Positions 9,285-17,466 of a DNA stretch of 24,798 nt are shown here, piece after piece. A model generated the notes under the pieces. It did not search any database. It was not told the DNA's origin and saw only the letters and a program-made list of their open reading frames with translations. This stretch comes from CAZGYE01 sp964530165 (GTDB taxonomy: Bacteria > Planctomycetota > Planctomycetia > Planctomycetales > Planctomycetaceae), in assembly GCA_964530165.1 (NCBI GenBank), contig CAZGYE010000046.1:1-24798 (forward strand), written 5' to 3'. Each line of letters begins with the position of its first letter. Position 1 is the stretch's first letter. A program made the position numbers and the translations under genes.

Positions 9285-10160
9285 CTATTTTAGGCCGATC
9301 CTTTGCACGACCGGGTTGGTCAGCGTGCCGATGCCGGTGATCTCGATGGAAATCAAATCGCCGTCTTCGAGGGTGAAGTCGTCGGGGGGAACGATTCCGG
9401 TACCGGTCAGCAGGAACACGCCGTTGGGGAACTCGTTCTCGCGGCCGAGCCAGCCGATCAGGTCGTCGAAGTCGCGGGCCATTTGATCGAGATTGGTTTC
9501 GCCCCGATAGATTTCGCGGGCGGTGCGGGCGATGCTCAGGACGATGCTCGTTTCGGGACGTGAGAGCGGCTCTTCGGGGATCAGAATGCACGGTCCCAGC
9601 GCGCAGCACTGGCTGTACAGTTTCGCCTGCGGCAGGTAGAGCGGATTCTCGCCTTCGATGTCGCGGGCCGACATGTCGTTGCCGATGGTGAAGCCGGCCA
9701 GCTTGAGCTCCGGCGTGACGGCCAACGCCAGTTCCGGCTCGGGGACCGACCAGCGGCTGTCGGAGCGGACCCGCACCGGCTGCCGCGGGCCGGCGACGCG
9801 GTTCGGCGTGGCTTTGAAGAACAGCTCGGGTCGATCGGCCGAGTAAACCTTGTCGTAATGCGAGGCGGCTGATTGGGACTCATCCATGCGGGCCACTTGG
9901 CTGCGTTTGTAGGTCACGCCGGCCGCCCAAACTTCCTGGCGGTCGATAGGAGCCAGAAACGTCGCCTGGCTGGCTGCCAAAGGGGCAGATTTGGGATCGA
10001 CCAGGAACCGAGCCAGTCCCAGCGGATCGGGCGTGTGCAAGATGTCGGCCAGCGTATGACAATGATCCACTTGAGACAGATCCAGAAGCCACATCTCGTC
10101 TCCGTCGAGCAGGACGATGCCCTGTCCTCCGTCAACCAAGCGTACTTTTGCCAGTTTCAT
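9285..10160 (-). CDS. Fumarylacetoacetate hydrolase family protein, 2-keto-3-deoxy-sugar-acid dehydratase-like
   Basis: This 291-residue member of the FAH superfamily is a cytosolic metal-dependent enzyme acting on 2-keto acids. The metal-binding E-x-E appears in PEPELALA (Glu141, Glu143), followed by IGNDMSARD with Asp162. The stretch ARDIEGENPLYLPQAK (166-180) is characteristic of the branch containing 2-keto-3-deoxy-D-arabinonate dehydratase. That suggests sugar-acid catabolism (pentonate or galactarate type), but isomerase or decarboxylase activity cannot be excluded. The full-length catalytic domain is intact. No strong ribosome binding site is visible before the ATG. It is on the same strand as, and 33 bp before, the methyltransferase gene; a functional link is not evident. 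Confidence 0.88.
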   Translation of the reverse strand: MKLAKVRLVDGGQGIVLLDGDEMWLLDLSQVDHCHTLADILHTPDPLGLARFLVDPKSAPLAASQATFLAPIDRQEVWAAGVTYKRSQVARMDESQSAASHYDKVYSADRPELFFKATPNRVAGPRQPVRVRSDSRWSVPEPELALAVTPELKLAGFTIGNDMSARDIEGENPLYLPQAKLYSQCCALGPCILIPEEPLSRPETSIVLSIARTAREIYRGETNLDQMARDFDDLIGWLGRENEFPNGVFLLTGTGIVPPDDFTLEDGDLISIEITGIGTLTNPVVQRIGLK

Positions 10161-10207
10161 ATCTCGGCCAACTTTCGATTCTCGCGAAGACGGAAGAAGG
10201 GGACAGA

Positions 10208-10277
10208 GGTTAGGGATTAGGGACTAGGCGTCTGCGTTTGACGATTCGCTCTCCCCTATTCCCTATTCGCTATTCCC
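10208..10277. repeat. Imperfect TTAGGGA-type inverted repeat overlapping the end of the rluD-like gene
   Basis: The left arm (10208-10228) is built of TTAGGGA-like units and the right arm (10251-10277) of TATTCCC-like units, so the two can form a long imperfect stem. The right arm includes the stop codon and last codons of the pseudouridine synthase gene. It falls in the gap between that gene and the FAH-family gene and may end transcription or be a dispersed intergenic repeat. Confidence 0.5.
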
Positions 10278-11245
10278 TTCAACGCATCGAGTGTCGTCTG
10301 CATGTCGTCTGGTAATGGTGCCTCAAATGCCATTGGTTTTCCACTCTCAGGGTGATGAAATTTCAACCGGAATGCGTGCAGGGCCTGCCGATCGATCAGG
10401 ACATCCGGCCCGCCGATCGTGGTTCCGACGTCAGTGGACCGTAATTCGCCGTCTCCGCCGTACAGATGGTCAGCGACAATCGGATGCCCCAAGTGCTGCA
10501 TGTGCACGCGCAGTTGATGCGTTCGGCCGGTACGGGGCAGCAGCCGTACGTATGTGAATCGGTTGAAGCGTTCGATGACCTCGTAGAAGGTGGTCGCCTC
10601 CCGCGCATCACCGCCGGCGGAACAGACGCACATTTTTTCCCGGTGTTTCCGATGCACGCGGGTGTAGGTTTCGATGTAATCACTTTCGAGCTGGATCTCG
10701 CCCCAAACAATGGCCCGGTACTGCTTCGTGACTTCCCGACGTTCGAACTGCCCGCTGAGCCGATGATGCACCTGGTTGTTCTTGGCGACGATCAGCACGC
10801 CGCTGGTGTCGCGGTCGAGCCGGTGCACGATGCCGGGCCGCAACTGGCCGGCCAGATCGCTGAGTTGATCGAAGTGAAACTGCAACGCGCCAGCCAGCGT
10901 GCCCCGATAATTCCCCTTGCCCGGATGCACGACCATTCCCGCCGATTTATTGATGACGACAATCGCGTCGTCTTCGTAGAGGATGGCCAGTGGGATGTCC
11001 TCGGCCGCCAGACAGTTGTCCGGCAGTTGGGGCAACTGAACCGAGAGGCGATCGTTGACTCGCAGCCGGCGGGCCGCTTTGACCGGCAGCCCGTTGACGA
11101 GCACCCTGTGCTGTTCGATCGCCTTCTGGAAAAGCGTCCGGCTGTAGTTGGGGAACAACCGGCTGAGATAGTAATCGACCCGCCAACCGTGAGCGCGTGC
11201 CTCGACGGTCAATGCGATCGGCTCCGCGGCGATGAAGTCGGTCAT
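10256..11245 (-). CDS. rluD: RluA/RluD-family 23S rRNA pseudouridine synthase
   Basis: This 329-residue protein isomerises specific uridines in large-subunit rRNA to pseudouridine. It has an N-terminal S4 RNA-binding domain (about 18-72, with SRTLFQKAIEQHRVLVNG) and the catalytic signature HRLDRDTSG at 141-149 with Asp144 as nucleophile. The RTHQLRVHMQHLGHPIVAD motif follows. Domain order and length match RluD, but RluC- or RluA-type specificity cannot be settled by eye. Its start overlaps the stop of the upstream TPR membrane protein gene by 4 bp (ATGA), so the pair is translationally coupled. The extreme C-terminus (GIANRE) is encoded by an intergenic-type repeat arm. Confidence 0.92.
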   Translation of the reverse strand: MTDFIAAEPIALTVEARAHGWRVDYYLSRLFPNYSRTLFQKAIEQHRVLVNGLPVKAARRLRVNDRLSVQLPQLPDNCLAAEDIPLAILYEDDAIVVINKSAGMVVHPGKGNYRGTLAGALQFHFDQLSDLAGQLRPGIVHRLDRDTSGVLIVAKNNQVHHRLSGQFERREVTKQYRAIVWGEIQLESDYIETYTRVHRKHREKMCVCSAGGDAREATTFYEVIERFNRFTYVRLLPRTGRTHQLRVHMQHLGHPIVADHLYGGDGELRSTDVGTTIGGPDVLIDRQALHAFRLKFHHPESGKPMAFEAPLPDDMQTTLDALKGIANRE

Positions 11246-12030
11246 TTCGGCTTGGGGGAATCTTTGGAACCGTCCGAATCTTGCGTCCTCTCCGGCAATT
11301 GGAGCAAGTCGGGAATTTCTGGCAGCGTCATGGCGCCTGGTTTGGTGTCGGCATCGAAGGGGTCCAGCGGCGAACGTTCATCCGGCTGGCCGTCTTTTGG
11401 CGTTTCGCGGTCTGCAGGCTTCGGATTCTGCGCGTGGAACCACGCGTAGAACTCTTGCGAACTGCCGGTCTCCAGGGCGGTGATTCGCTTCGCGGCCAGT
11501 TCCTTGAAGATGGACTGGGGAAATGCCTGGATCAGTTTCTTGTAGGCCGTCACAGCCGGGCTGGTATCGGCGTCGGCCATGGTTTCCAGGCAGCGCGCCA
11601 TCCCGAACAGTCCTCGTTCGCGCACTTCTTCCGGCAGCGGATCGGCATTCAGCACCTTCTCGAAACTCTCCTTGGCTTTCTTCAGGTCGGAGAGGGCGGC
11701 CTCGCGGTCTGTAAACGAGAGCCGAACGCCGCCTTGCAGATAACTTTCTGCTTCGCTCAGCCTGGCCCATGCGCCGACGAGGGTCTGCCGGTGGTTGTCG
11801 GCGACGTTCGCAAAATCCTCCGCCGTTCGACACTCGGCAATTCTAGTCCAGCCGGTAGCCGCCGCTGCATTGGAACTGCGCATCCAATAGATGCCCGCCC
11901 CCACAGCCAGAATGACCACCGCAAGTCCCCACAGGAGCCGGTTGCCGTTCCTCTCGAAAAACGGCCCGAACTGTTCGGCGAACTTTCTGAGCTCGTTGGT
12001 CTTCAGGTCGTGTCGGTGTTCGCTTTTCAT
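11242..12030 (-). CDS. Single-pass membrane protein with TPR-like helical domain
   Basis: This is a 262-residue protein. A basic cytoplasmic N-terminus (MKSEHRHDLKTNELRKF) is followed by one membrane segment (about 31-49, RLLWGLAVVILAVGAGIYW). A helical TPR-like region follows (about 60-195), including LSDLKKAKESFEKVLNADP and TAYKKLIQAFPQS. The tail is acidic and proline-rich. The arrangement resembles YfgM/BamD-type periplasmic scaffold proteins but no specific function is shown. The start at 12030 is preferred because the predicted transcription start near 12095 leaves almost no leader for an ATG at 12087, and a GGA lies 7 nt upstream of 12030. It overlaps the rluD-like gene by ATGA. Confidence 0.75.
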   Translation of the reverse strand: MKSEHRHDLKTNELRKFAEQFGPFFERNGNRLLWGLAVVILAVGAGIYWMRSSNAAAATGWTRIAECRTAEDFANVADNHRQTLVGAWARLSEAESYLQGGVRLSFTDREAALSDLKKAKESFEKVLNADPLPEEVRERGLFGMARCLETMADADTSPAVTAYKKLIQAFPQSIFKELAAKRITALETGSSQEFYAWFHAQNPKPADRETPKDGQPDERSPLDPFDADTKPGAMTLPEIPDLLQLPERTQDSDGSKDSPKPK

Positions 12031-12101
12031 CAGGCATTCCAGCGGTCGCAGAAACGAAGTCTTCAGACTGTTTTTCGGCGGGATCACGAGTATCCAGCGC
12101 G

Positions 12102-12130
12102 AGTATAGGTGGGGAACCGAAAACCGTCAA
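12102..12130 (-). promoter_or_regulatory. Sigma70-type promoter for the TPR protein / rluD-like operon
   Basis: On the minus strand TTGACG (12130-12125), a 17-nt spacer and TATACT (12107-12102) give close matches to -35 and -10 boxes. It sits about 65 nt before the ATG at 12030, in the only gap upstream of the two-gene operon. The rest of the 177-bp gap shows no other signal. Confidence 0.6.
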
Positions 12131-12207
12131 GCCGTTCCGAAACGTCATTCCGTGCCGATCAAGCAAAACCAGTATCCGTCGGCGTGTTTTCCGAATATCC
12201 AATGCCG

Positions 12208-15129
12208 TCAAGTCTTTTGAAAACTTTCCAACCGGCGCATTTCACCGATCGCCGCGTTGTTATCTGGGTCCAGTGTAGCAGCATTCCGATAGGCCTCAAA
12301 CGCTTGATCTCGTCGACCGAGTCCTTCCAGGACGCGGCCGCGCAGCAAATAGTCCTTACTGTTGTTGCGGAGCTTCAGGGCTTCATCGACGGCAGATAAT
12401 GCTTTCTCGTATCGGCCGAGCCTCAGCAGAACACGTCCGATGCGGAAAGGAACGTCATCGTCACCTGGGTCAACGGTACGTTCCCGGCCGTACTCACGAA
12501 GCGCCGCCTTAGGCAGATTCAATCGTTCGAAACAAGCCCCCAGATTGAAGTGCGTGTTGTCGCGTAGTGGATTGATCGCCAGCGCCGTGTGGAATTCTCT
12601 GACGGCTTCACTGTACCTGCCGAATCGCATGAGGCGGTAACCGTACTTGTGGTGCGCGTCGGCCGTGTTGGTAGTGCGGGCCAGCTTCCCGAAGTAGTCC
12701 AGTTCAGCACGCCGCAGTCCGTGACGGAAATTACGATGGCGTGCCTTGACCAGCGTTTTCCAGCGATCGCTGATGGTTGAATCGCCCAGCAGTTGCTCGG
12801 TGTGCATCAGCAACTGATAGGGGTTCCAAGCCACTTCGGGGCTCAGCGCCGCGCGCGAGTTGGCAAGAGACATCTGCGATCTGAGCCGTCGCTTGAATCG
12901 ACTGATGCCCCGTTTGCGGAGACGCGTCATCGCAAACTCGAGCGCGGGAAGATCCAGCGTGTTCAGCGGAGCAGCGCGGTCATCGATCAAGTCGAAAGCG
13001 TGGTCCGTCAGCAAGCCGTAGGCAAACCAGGCAGGGTTCAGACCATGCTTGGTGAGAAAGTACTCATTGAGGACGCCCGTGCGCGAGACAATCTCGGGCT
13101 GTCGTGCACGGATCGGTTTGGAAGAACAGAGCAGCAGAAAGTAGGACGCCTTCACACACCCGATGGCGCAGTGCTGGAACGACCGGGAGACGGTATTCAA
13201 CACGATGTCCAATCCTCGATCGCCGATGCGCGAATCCACCCAGGTGACATACACACCGCCCGGGGCGAGCCGTTCACGCACCCGGCTCAGAAAATCATGC
13301 GTGTAGAGCTTCGAAGAGCTGAAATACAGCGGAGTCGTGACCGTGTTGATGATCAGCGCGTACCGCTGGTCCGCGGTCTTCGTGAAGTGGATGGCGTCGT
13401 CCTGAATGATGGTGACCCGCCGATTCTCTTCGATGTCGAAATTGTATTGTTTCATCCGGTAGAGATTCTCCAGGACGGCCGGGTTGATTTCGACGGCATC
13501 CGTGTGATCGAAGATCTGGCCGACGGTGCCGGCTGTGGCGCCGCTGCCAACGCCAAGAACCAGCGCGCGGTCGTTCCCGGGAGAGAAAATCGATGAAAAG
13601 GCGCCGACGATTTTCTCGGACGGTGATGTCAACGGAATGCTCAGGTATCCGTTGATGAAGAAGTATGGTTTGTCGTCGATCCAGTTGATGGCGAAAATGT
13701 CCTGGTAGCCTTTGTACTTTTCCGGGAACTTGAGGTCTTCTCGGGCCTCTTCGTAATCTTCCGTCGAATGAAACGAGGTATGCCCCAGATACAGCAGGTT
13801 TTCGTCCCAGACCCGTCCATGAACCCAGACTGCTAAGACCACAAGGGCCGTAGCGGGCGCCATTGAGTAAAGCCGAAAGCGGAATCGGACAATCAGAGCC
13901 GCCGCCGTCAAACCGGCAACCACCAGCACAATGACGCCGTAATCGAATGCACGATGCAACACAAACGCCATGAGGAGGAATCCACCGGCGTTGGCAATCG
14001 AGGAGAAAAACAATAGCTCCCCCGATTCGCGGGCTACGTCTTTCTGCACCGTCAACAGCGCTGGGATCGTCGCCCCAAATGTGACTGCCGGTAAGCCCAT
14101 GATCCATGCCAGCGTTGAGAATTTTAGCAGGATCGAAAGTACGTAACTCTCCACGGCCTCTGGGTACAGGGACGCATACATTCCGGCGGCAAACTTCACG
14201 CTGCTGAGAAACCAAACCAGCCCCACCAGGTTCAGCAGTAGAATCGTTCGGAAACGAATACGAAACCTTTCGGTCATCGCTGAGCCGACAGCGATCCCGA
14301 GAAGCACCGTCGCCAGCACCAGCGCAAACGTCTCGTGAAACGGTCCCAGCAGACATTCCGCCGTCTTGAACATCATCAGTTGAAAGACGGCTGAACCCAC
14401 GCTGACAAGGACCAGTGCGAGCTTGTCACCCAAGGGAAACGAGACCGGCTCCAAACGTCTTGGTGCAACGAACCGTAGTTCCCCATAAACGGTCACCAGG
14501 ACGCCCGCGACGCACAGGTTCAGCGATGCGATTCCGATCAGCGCCCCGCGTAAACCGAAGCTTCTCAGAATCCAAAACTCAATGACCAGGACTGTCACCG
14601 CGGCCCCGAAGTTGTAAAGCGTGTAGGCTTTGGCGAAGACGCGGCCCGGCTGCATCTGGCTGAGGTATCCGGCAAACAACGGCAAGCTGCAGCCAATCAA
14701 GAATGCCGGTGCGCTCAACAGCAGCGAACAAAGCAGGACCGAACTCCCAAGGCCGCCGCCGAGTAGCGGCAGACTCGCGTACAGACACCCCTCAAGCTGT
14801 TCTGTTCCCAGGGCAAAGGCGATGCCGCAACAACCGATTCCCGCCTCGATCAGCCACAGATTCCGCCACAGCCGATAGGCAAACCGCGTTCCCACACCAA
14901 TCCCGAACAGAAACGTCATCAGGATCGACGTCGTGACGGCCATCTGATCGCCGATGAGATTCCCCAGCAAACGTGCGTACAGAATCTCATACGAGATGCC
15001 GCAAAACCCCGAAAGCACCAACAGACAGGCGAAGAACCGCGTACAGGTGGGAGACGGTCTTGCGATGGACTTCGTTGGCAACAACTCGCTGCAGGACGTT
15101 GATGGAAGATTGCTTGCCTTGATCTCCAT
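12208..15129 (-). CDS. Multipass membrane protein fused to spermidine-synthase-like methyltransferase fold and C-terminal TPRs
   Basis: This is a 973-residue three-part fusion. Residues about 30-440 contain a dozen or so hydrophobic segments, like the MFS-type membrane halves of fused spermidine synthases. About 450-720 is a Rossmann fold of the spermidine synthase family, with the nucleotide loop VLGVGSGATAG near 525, acidic DAVEINPAVL after it and DDAIHFTK further on. About 800-973 carries TPR units (GYRLMRFGRYSEAVREFHTALAINP, split between repeats, and similar). Such proteins are common in Planctomycetes and Deltaproteobacteria, and their substrate is generally unknown. Polyamine synthesis is not assured, since the gate-keeping DTTDP-type aminopropyl loop reads NTVTTPLYF here. 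A GGGAG lies 10 nt before the ATG. The gene follows the acidic-repeat TadG-like gene by 98 bp. Confidence 0.85.
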   Translation of the reverse strand: MEIKASNLPSTSCSELLPTKSIARPSPTCTRFFACLLVLSGFCGISYEILYARLLGNLIGDQMAVTTSILMTFLFGIGVGTRFAYRLWRNLWLIEAGIGCCGIAFALGTEQLEGCLYASLPLLGGGLGSSVLLCSLLLSAPAFLIGCSLPLFAGYLSQMQPGRVFAKAYTLYNFGAAVTVLVIEFWILRSFGLRGALIGIASLNLCVAGVLVTVYGELRFVAPRRLEPVSFPLGDKLALVLVSVGSAVFQLMMFKTAECLLGPFHETFALVLATVLLGIAVGSAMTERFRIRFRTILLLNLVGLVWFLSSVKFAAGMYASLYPEAVESYVLSILLKFSTLAWIMGLPAVTFGATIPALLTVQKDVARESGELLFFSSIANAGGFLLMAFVLHRAFDYGVIVLVVAGLTAAALIVRFRFRLYSMAPATALVVLAVWVHGRVWDENLLYLGHTSFHSTEDYEEAREDLKFPEKYKGYQDIFAINWIDDKPYFFINGYLSIPLTSPSEKIVGAFSSIFSPGNDRALVLGVGSGATAGTVGQIFDHTDAVEINPAVLENLYRMKQYNFDIEENRRVTIIQDDAIHFTKTADQRYALIINTVTTPLYFSSSKLYTHDFLSRVRERLAPGGVYVTWVDSRIGDRGLDIVLNTVSRSFQHCAIGCVKASYFLLLCSSKPIRARQPEIVSRTGVLNEYFLTKHGLNPAWFAYGLLTDHAFDLIDDRAAPLNTLDLPALEFAMTRLRKRGISRFKRRLRSQMSLANSRAALSPEVAWNPYQLLMHTEQLLGDSTISDRWKTLVKARHRNFRHGLRRAELDYFGKLARTTNTADAHHKYGYRLMRFGRYSEAVREFHTALAINPLRDNTHFNLGACFERLNLPKAALREYGRERTVDPGDDDVPFRIGRVLLRLGRYEKALSAVDEALKLRNNSKDYLLRGRVLEGLGRRDQAFEAYRNAATLDPDNNAAIGEMRRLESFQKT

Positions 15130-15227
15130 GACAATTTCGCTCCCTGGACGAATTAGCTGAGGGTCCTCGATAGAAACCGAACGAGTGAATCAGAGATTTT
15201 GTACGCACGAGTCCTGAACACCTCTGG

Positions 15228-16973
15228 TTACGGACTCTGCATCAACCGGCTATGCACCCGTTCGAGCGAAACCTGGCTGAAGATCGTCTTCAGGGCAGCT
15301 TCATAGACGCTTGGGTCGTCTGACAGTTCCACGTAAACGACCTCCCCGCCGGTCATCGCCGCGATCGTATTGAGCAGGTTCTGGTCAACGTCCGAACCGA
15401 TTCCAATGCAATGAATCGTCATCCCGGCATCCGCGGCCAGTTGTGCCTCGGCCAACGCTTGGCCCGAATCGGAGTTGCCGGTCGACACGATCACAATCGT
15501 TTTGTGGCTTCCGCCTCGGGCGCGGCTGCTAAGCAATTCCTCTCGTGCGGCCTGAAGTCCCAGATCAAGCCGTCCCCCCTCAAACGGCGCTGCGCCACGG
15601 ATTCGCGCACGGATCCTTGCGTAGTTCGTTGTGAGCGGCTCAATCCAGTTCGCCTGATCCGAGTACGCGACTGTACCAAGCAGGTCGTCGTATCCGGATT
15701 GCCCCAAGATGTCCACGGCGTAGGTCGCTGAATCCTTAATCGCCTTGAGCGGCTGAATGCGAACACTCGGCGGAAGGAATCGCTCACCCACTTCGTAAAT
15801 GCCCCAGAACTCTGCATCGTTCCCGTCATAAGTCAGACTCAAGGCTGTCTCCATGGCACTCGGCTCGTCGTCAGCATCCTCGTCCTCATCTTTGTCTTGA
15901 TCCTTGCTGCCGAATTCGTCGGCGTCCTTCCCGTCGAACGTGCAGACACAACAGTCCTTGTCTTTATCCGTGTCCTTGTCGGCCTCTTCGTCAGTGTCCT
16001 TGTCGGCCTCTTCGTCAGTGTCCTTGTCGGCCTCTTCGTCAGTGTCCTTGTCGGCCTCTTCGTCAGTGTCTTTGTCGGCCTCTTCGTCAGTGTCTTTGTC
16101 GGCCTCTTCGTCAGTGTCCTTGTCGGCCTCTTCGTCAGTGTCTTTGTCGGCCTCTTCGTCAGTGTCTTTATCGGCCTCTTCGTCAGTGTCTTTATCGGCC
16201 TCTTCATTCGTGTCTTTATCGGCCTCTTCGTCAGTGTCTTTGTCGGCCTCTTCCCCAGTGTCTTTGTCGGCCTCTTCATTCGTGTCTTTATCGGTCTCTT
16301 CGTCGGCGTCTTTGTCCTTGTCTTGATCCTCGATCTCACAATCGCGTAGACCGAGAGTTTGCAGATCCGAACAGACATCAGACTCATACGATTCGTAGGT
16401 CGTCGGGCAGGATACGTCGAGCACAATCATGTAGTCCCGCTCCTTCTTCGAGGCAAGAGCCGTCGTGCTGATCCTTGTCGTGTCCTTCCCCCAAAACCGC
16501 GCAAACGCGGTGTGCTGCAGATTGTGGTGCACTGTAACCGAAAGGGCATTCGGCGGCATCGCGTTCGGGACAAACTCCGCTTCGCCTGTGTCTGGGTTAA
16601 CGCGGGATTGCCCAAAGACAATGTCATTGTCCGGATCGAACTCGATGGCAAGGTCGTTTAATACCGAGTTGTCTTGGGCGTATTCCACTGCGATGGCCTT
16701 TGTGTTCGCAATGGCTGTTGCCGTGTCCGGATCACCAAGTTCCTGCACGGCGGCCAATGCGACGGCATCGGCTGTGCGCTGCAGTTGGGTGCGGTCGACT
16801 GTCATCAAGCCAATGTCAACCGTCAGCATCACAAACGCGAAGATGAAAGGAATCAGGAGTGCAAAGAACGTCAGAATGTTTCCGCGTCGACGTGTTCGCC
16901 GAATGCATTGCAGAATCTTGAGAGCCGTCCTTTGTCTTCTCGCTCGTGCTGATTGACTTCTTGGATTTCTCAT
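15228..16973 (-). CDS. TadG-like protein with degenerate vWA domain interrupted by a long acidic repeat
   Basis: This is a 581-residue protein. The start at 16973 is chosen because GGGGAG lies 7 nt upstream. The N-terminus is basic, followed by a Tad/pilin-like hydrophobic segment (about 33-55) ending VDIGLMTVDRTQLQRTADAVALAAV, the TadG signature. From about 180 a vWA-like fold begins with YMIVLDVSCP, where the MIDAS D-x-S-x-S is broken (Pro at the last position). A highly acidic insert (about 210-385) then contains 14 near-perfect 8-residue units of ADKDTDEE type. Cysteines lie before the insert (DVSC, DVCSD, RDCE) and after it (CCVC). The vWA fold resumes with KTIVIVSTGNSDSG and MTIHCIGIGSD. 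The likely role is envelope-anchored adhesion or appendage biogenesis, possibly calcium binding. It is divergent from the TadE genes. Confidence 0.85.
   Translation of the reverse strand: MRNPRSQSARARRQRTALKILQCIRRTRRRGNILTFFALLIPFIFAFVMLTVDIGLMTVDRTQLQRTADAVALAAVQELGDPDTATAIANTKAIAVEYAQDNSVLNDLAIEFDPDNDIVFGQSRVNPDTGEAEFVPNAMPPNALSVTVHHNLQHTAFARFWGKDTTRISTTALASKKERDYMIVLDVSCPTTYESYESDVCSDLQTLGLRDCEIEDQDKDKDADEETDKDTNEEADKDTGEEADKDTDEEADKDTNEEADKDTDEEADKDTDEEADKDTDEEADKDTDEEADKDTDEEADKDTDEEADKDTDEEADKDTDEEADKDTDEEADKDTDKDKDCCVCTFDGKDADEFGSKDQDKDEDEDADDEPSAMETALSLTYDGNDAEFWGIYEVGERFLPPSVRIQPLKAIKDSATYAVDILGQSGYDDLLGTVAYSDQANWIEPLTTNYARIRARIRGAAPFEGGRLDLGLQAAREELLSSRARGGSHKTIVIVSTGNSDSGQALAEAQLAADAGMTIHCIGIGSDVDQNLLNTIAAMTGGEVVYVELSDDPSVYEAALKTIFSQVSLERVHSRLMQSP
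15981..16316 (-). repeat. In-frame tandem repeat, 14 units of 24 bp, encoding 8-residue acidic units
   Basis: Units beginning GGCCTCTTC on the plus strand recur exactly every 24 bp from 15981, with the last starting at 16293 and reading GGTCTC. Differences are mostly single bases (CCTTG or CTTTG or CTTTA, and TCAGTG or ATTCGTG or CCAGTG). Each unit encodes ADKDTDEE with Asn or Gly variants near the protein's N-terminal side. The more uniform units lie toward 15981-16200, which suggests recent expansion there. Copy-number variation between strains is likely. Confidence 0.95.
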
Positions 16974-17184
16974 CGACTTCTCCCCGCGAGACGAAGCTCG
17001 AACTATTTGCAGCGGTCCTCTTCGGTGCAAGCCAAGCTAGTGAGTTTGGACGCCACTACGGATCAGAATCCCGGCCGGGGAGCACCACGATACTGACCAA
17101 CATACAGAAACCGTAGTTTCGGATCAGGAACGCGCCAAAGGTTGAACACATTGTTTCCAAGACAACTCGGTTATTCGACGCGGA

Positions 17185-17300
17185 TCGCACTCGTTTGTTG
17201 GGACTTGCCGGTGCTAGCAAATATTTGGGTTGTGACGGTGGCCTACGGCCGAAAGCCGCGGAATATTTCAGATTCATCCCAGCGCATTTTGTACGGTTCG
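17185..17300. repeat. Diverged upstream-region duplication, copy A
   Basis: This region aligns with 18002-18110. Shared blocks in the same order are CGG(A)TCGCACTCGT, a CAGCAAA/TAGCAAA block, TTGTGACGG and a GCATT block near a TTTG(A/T)AC box. In copy A the TTGTGACGG core is flanked by complementary AAATATT and AATATTT. It lies in the 493-bp divergent gap between the minus-strand TadG-like gene and the first TadE gene. The function is unknown; a shared operator or structured element is possible. Confidence 0.55.
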
Positions 17301-17317
17301 AGATTCCGACCTATGCT
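17289..17317 (+). promoter_or_regulatory. Candidate promoter of the first TadE-like gene
   Basis: TTGTAC (17289-17294), a 17-nt spacer and TATGCT (17312-17317) precede the gene by about 150 nt. The boxes are only fair matches (3/6 and 4/6), but the region aligns with the better promoter at 18108-18135, including the TCCG(TG)ACCTAT stretch. That conservation is the main support. Confidence 0.45.
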
Positions 17318-17343
17318 CTATCTACGTGCCTCTAGGCTCGTGA

Positions 17344-17445
17344 AGCAATCCATCGTGCGCGAGAGCGCGGAGCGGACGCCGACATGCCGCAAAGCGATAG
17401 CGAACGTTCGAATCGACTGACACTCTGGGAGACGGCAACTCTGTA
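17344..17445 (+). promoter_or_regulatory. Possible degenerate c-di-GMP-I riboswitch-like leader
   Basis: This lies at the place corresponding to the intact riboswitch in the duplicated leader. It shows GCAATCC, a 5-bp stem closed by a GAGA (GNRA) tetraloop at about 17355-17369, then GGACGC and, after about 9 extra bases, GCAAAGC. These are fragments of the GEMM core in the right order but interrupted. It is either a decayed copy or chance resemblance. Confidence 0.25.
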
Positions 17446-17466
17446 CAAGCGGGGAGCGACGCAATC

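Noticed and set aside
10208..10228. Telomere-like TTAGGG repeats
   Set aside because: Only a few imperfect units form one arm of an inverted repeat inside a gene-dense region, so this is not a chromosome end.
15981..16316. CRISPR-like periodic array
   Set aside because: The units are contiguous with no unique spacers and encode an in-frame protein repeat.
15897..16349. Hydrophobic repetitive frame (FVSVLVGL-type repeats) antisense to the acidic repeat, resembling a membrane protein
   Set aside because: The repeats are the reverse reading of the 24-bp acidic array. The sense frame is continuous with TadG and vWA sequence on both sides, so the antisense is an artefact.
16974..17160. A second c-di-GMP riboswitch for the minus-strand TadG-like gene
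   Set aside because: I looked for GGCAAACC and GACGCAAAGC cores on the minus strand of this leader and found only loose resemblance (GGCTTGCACC, CTGCAAATAG) without the paired stems.
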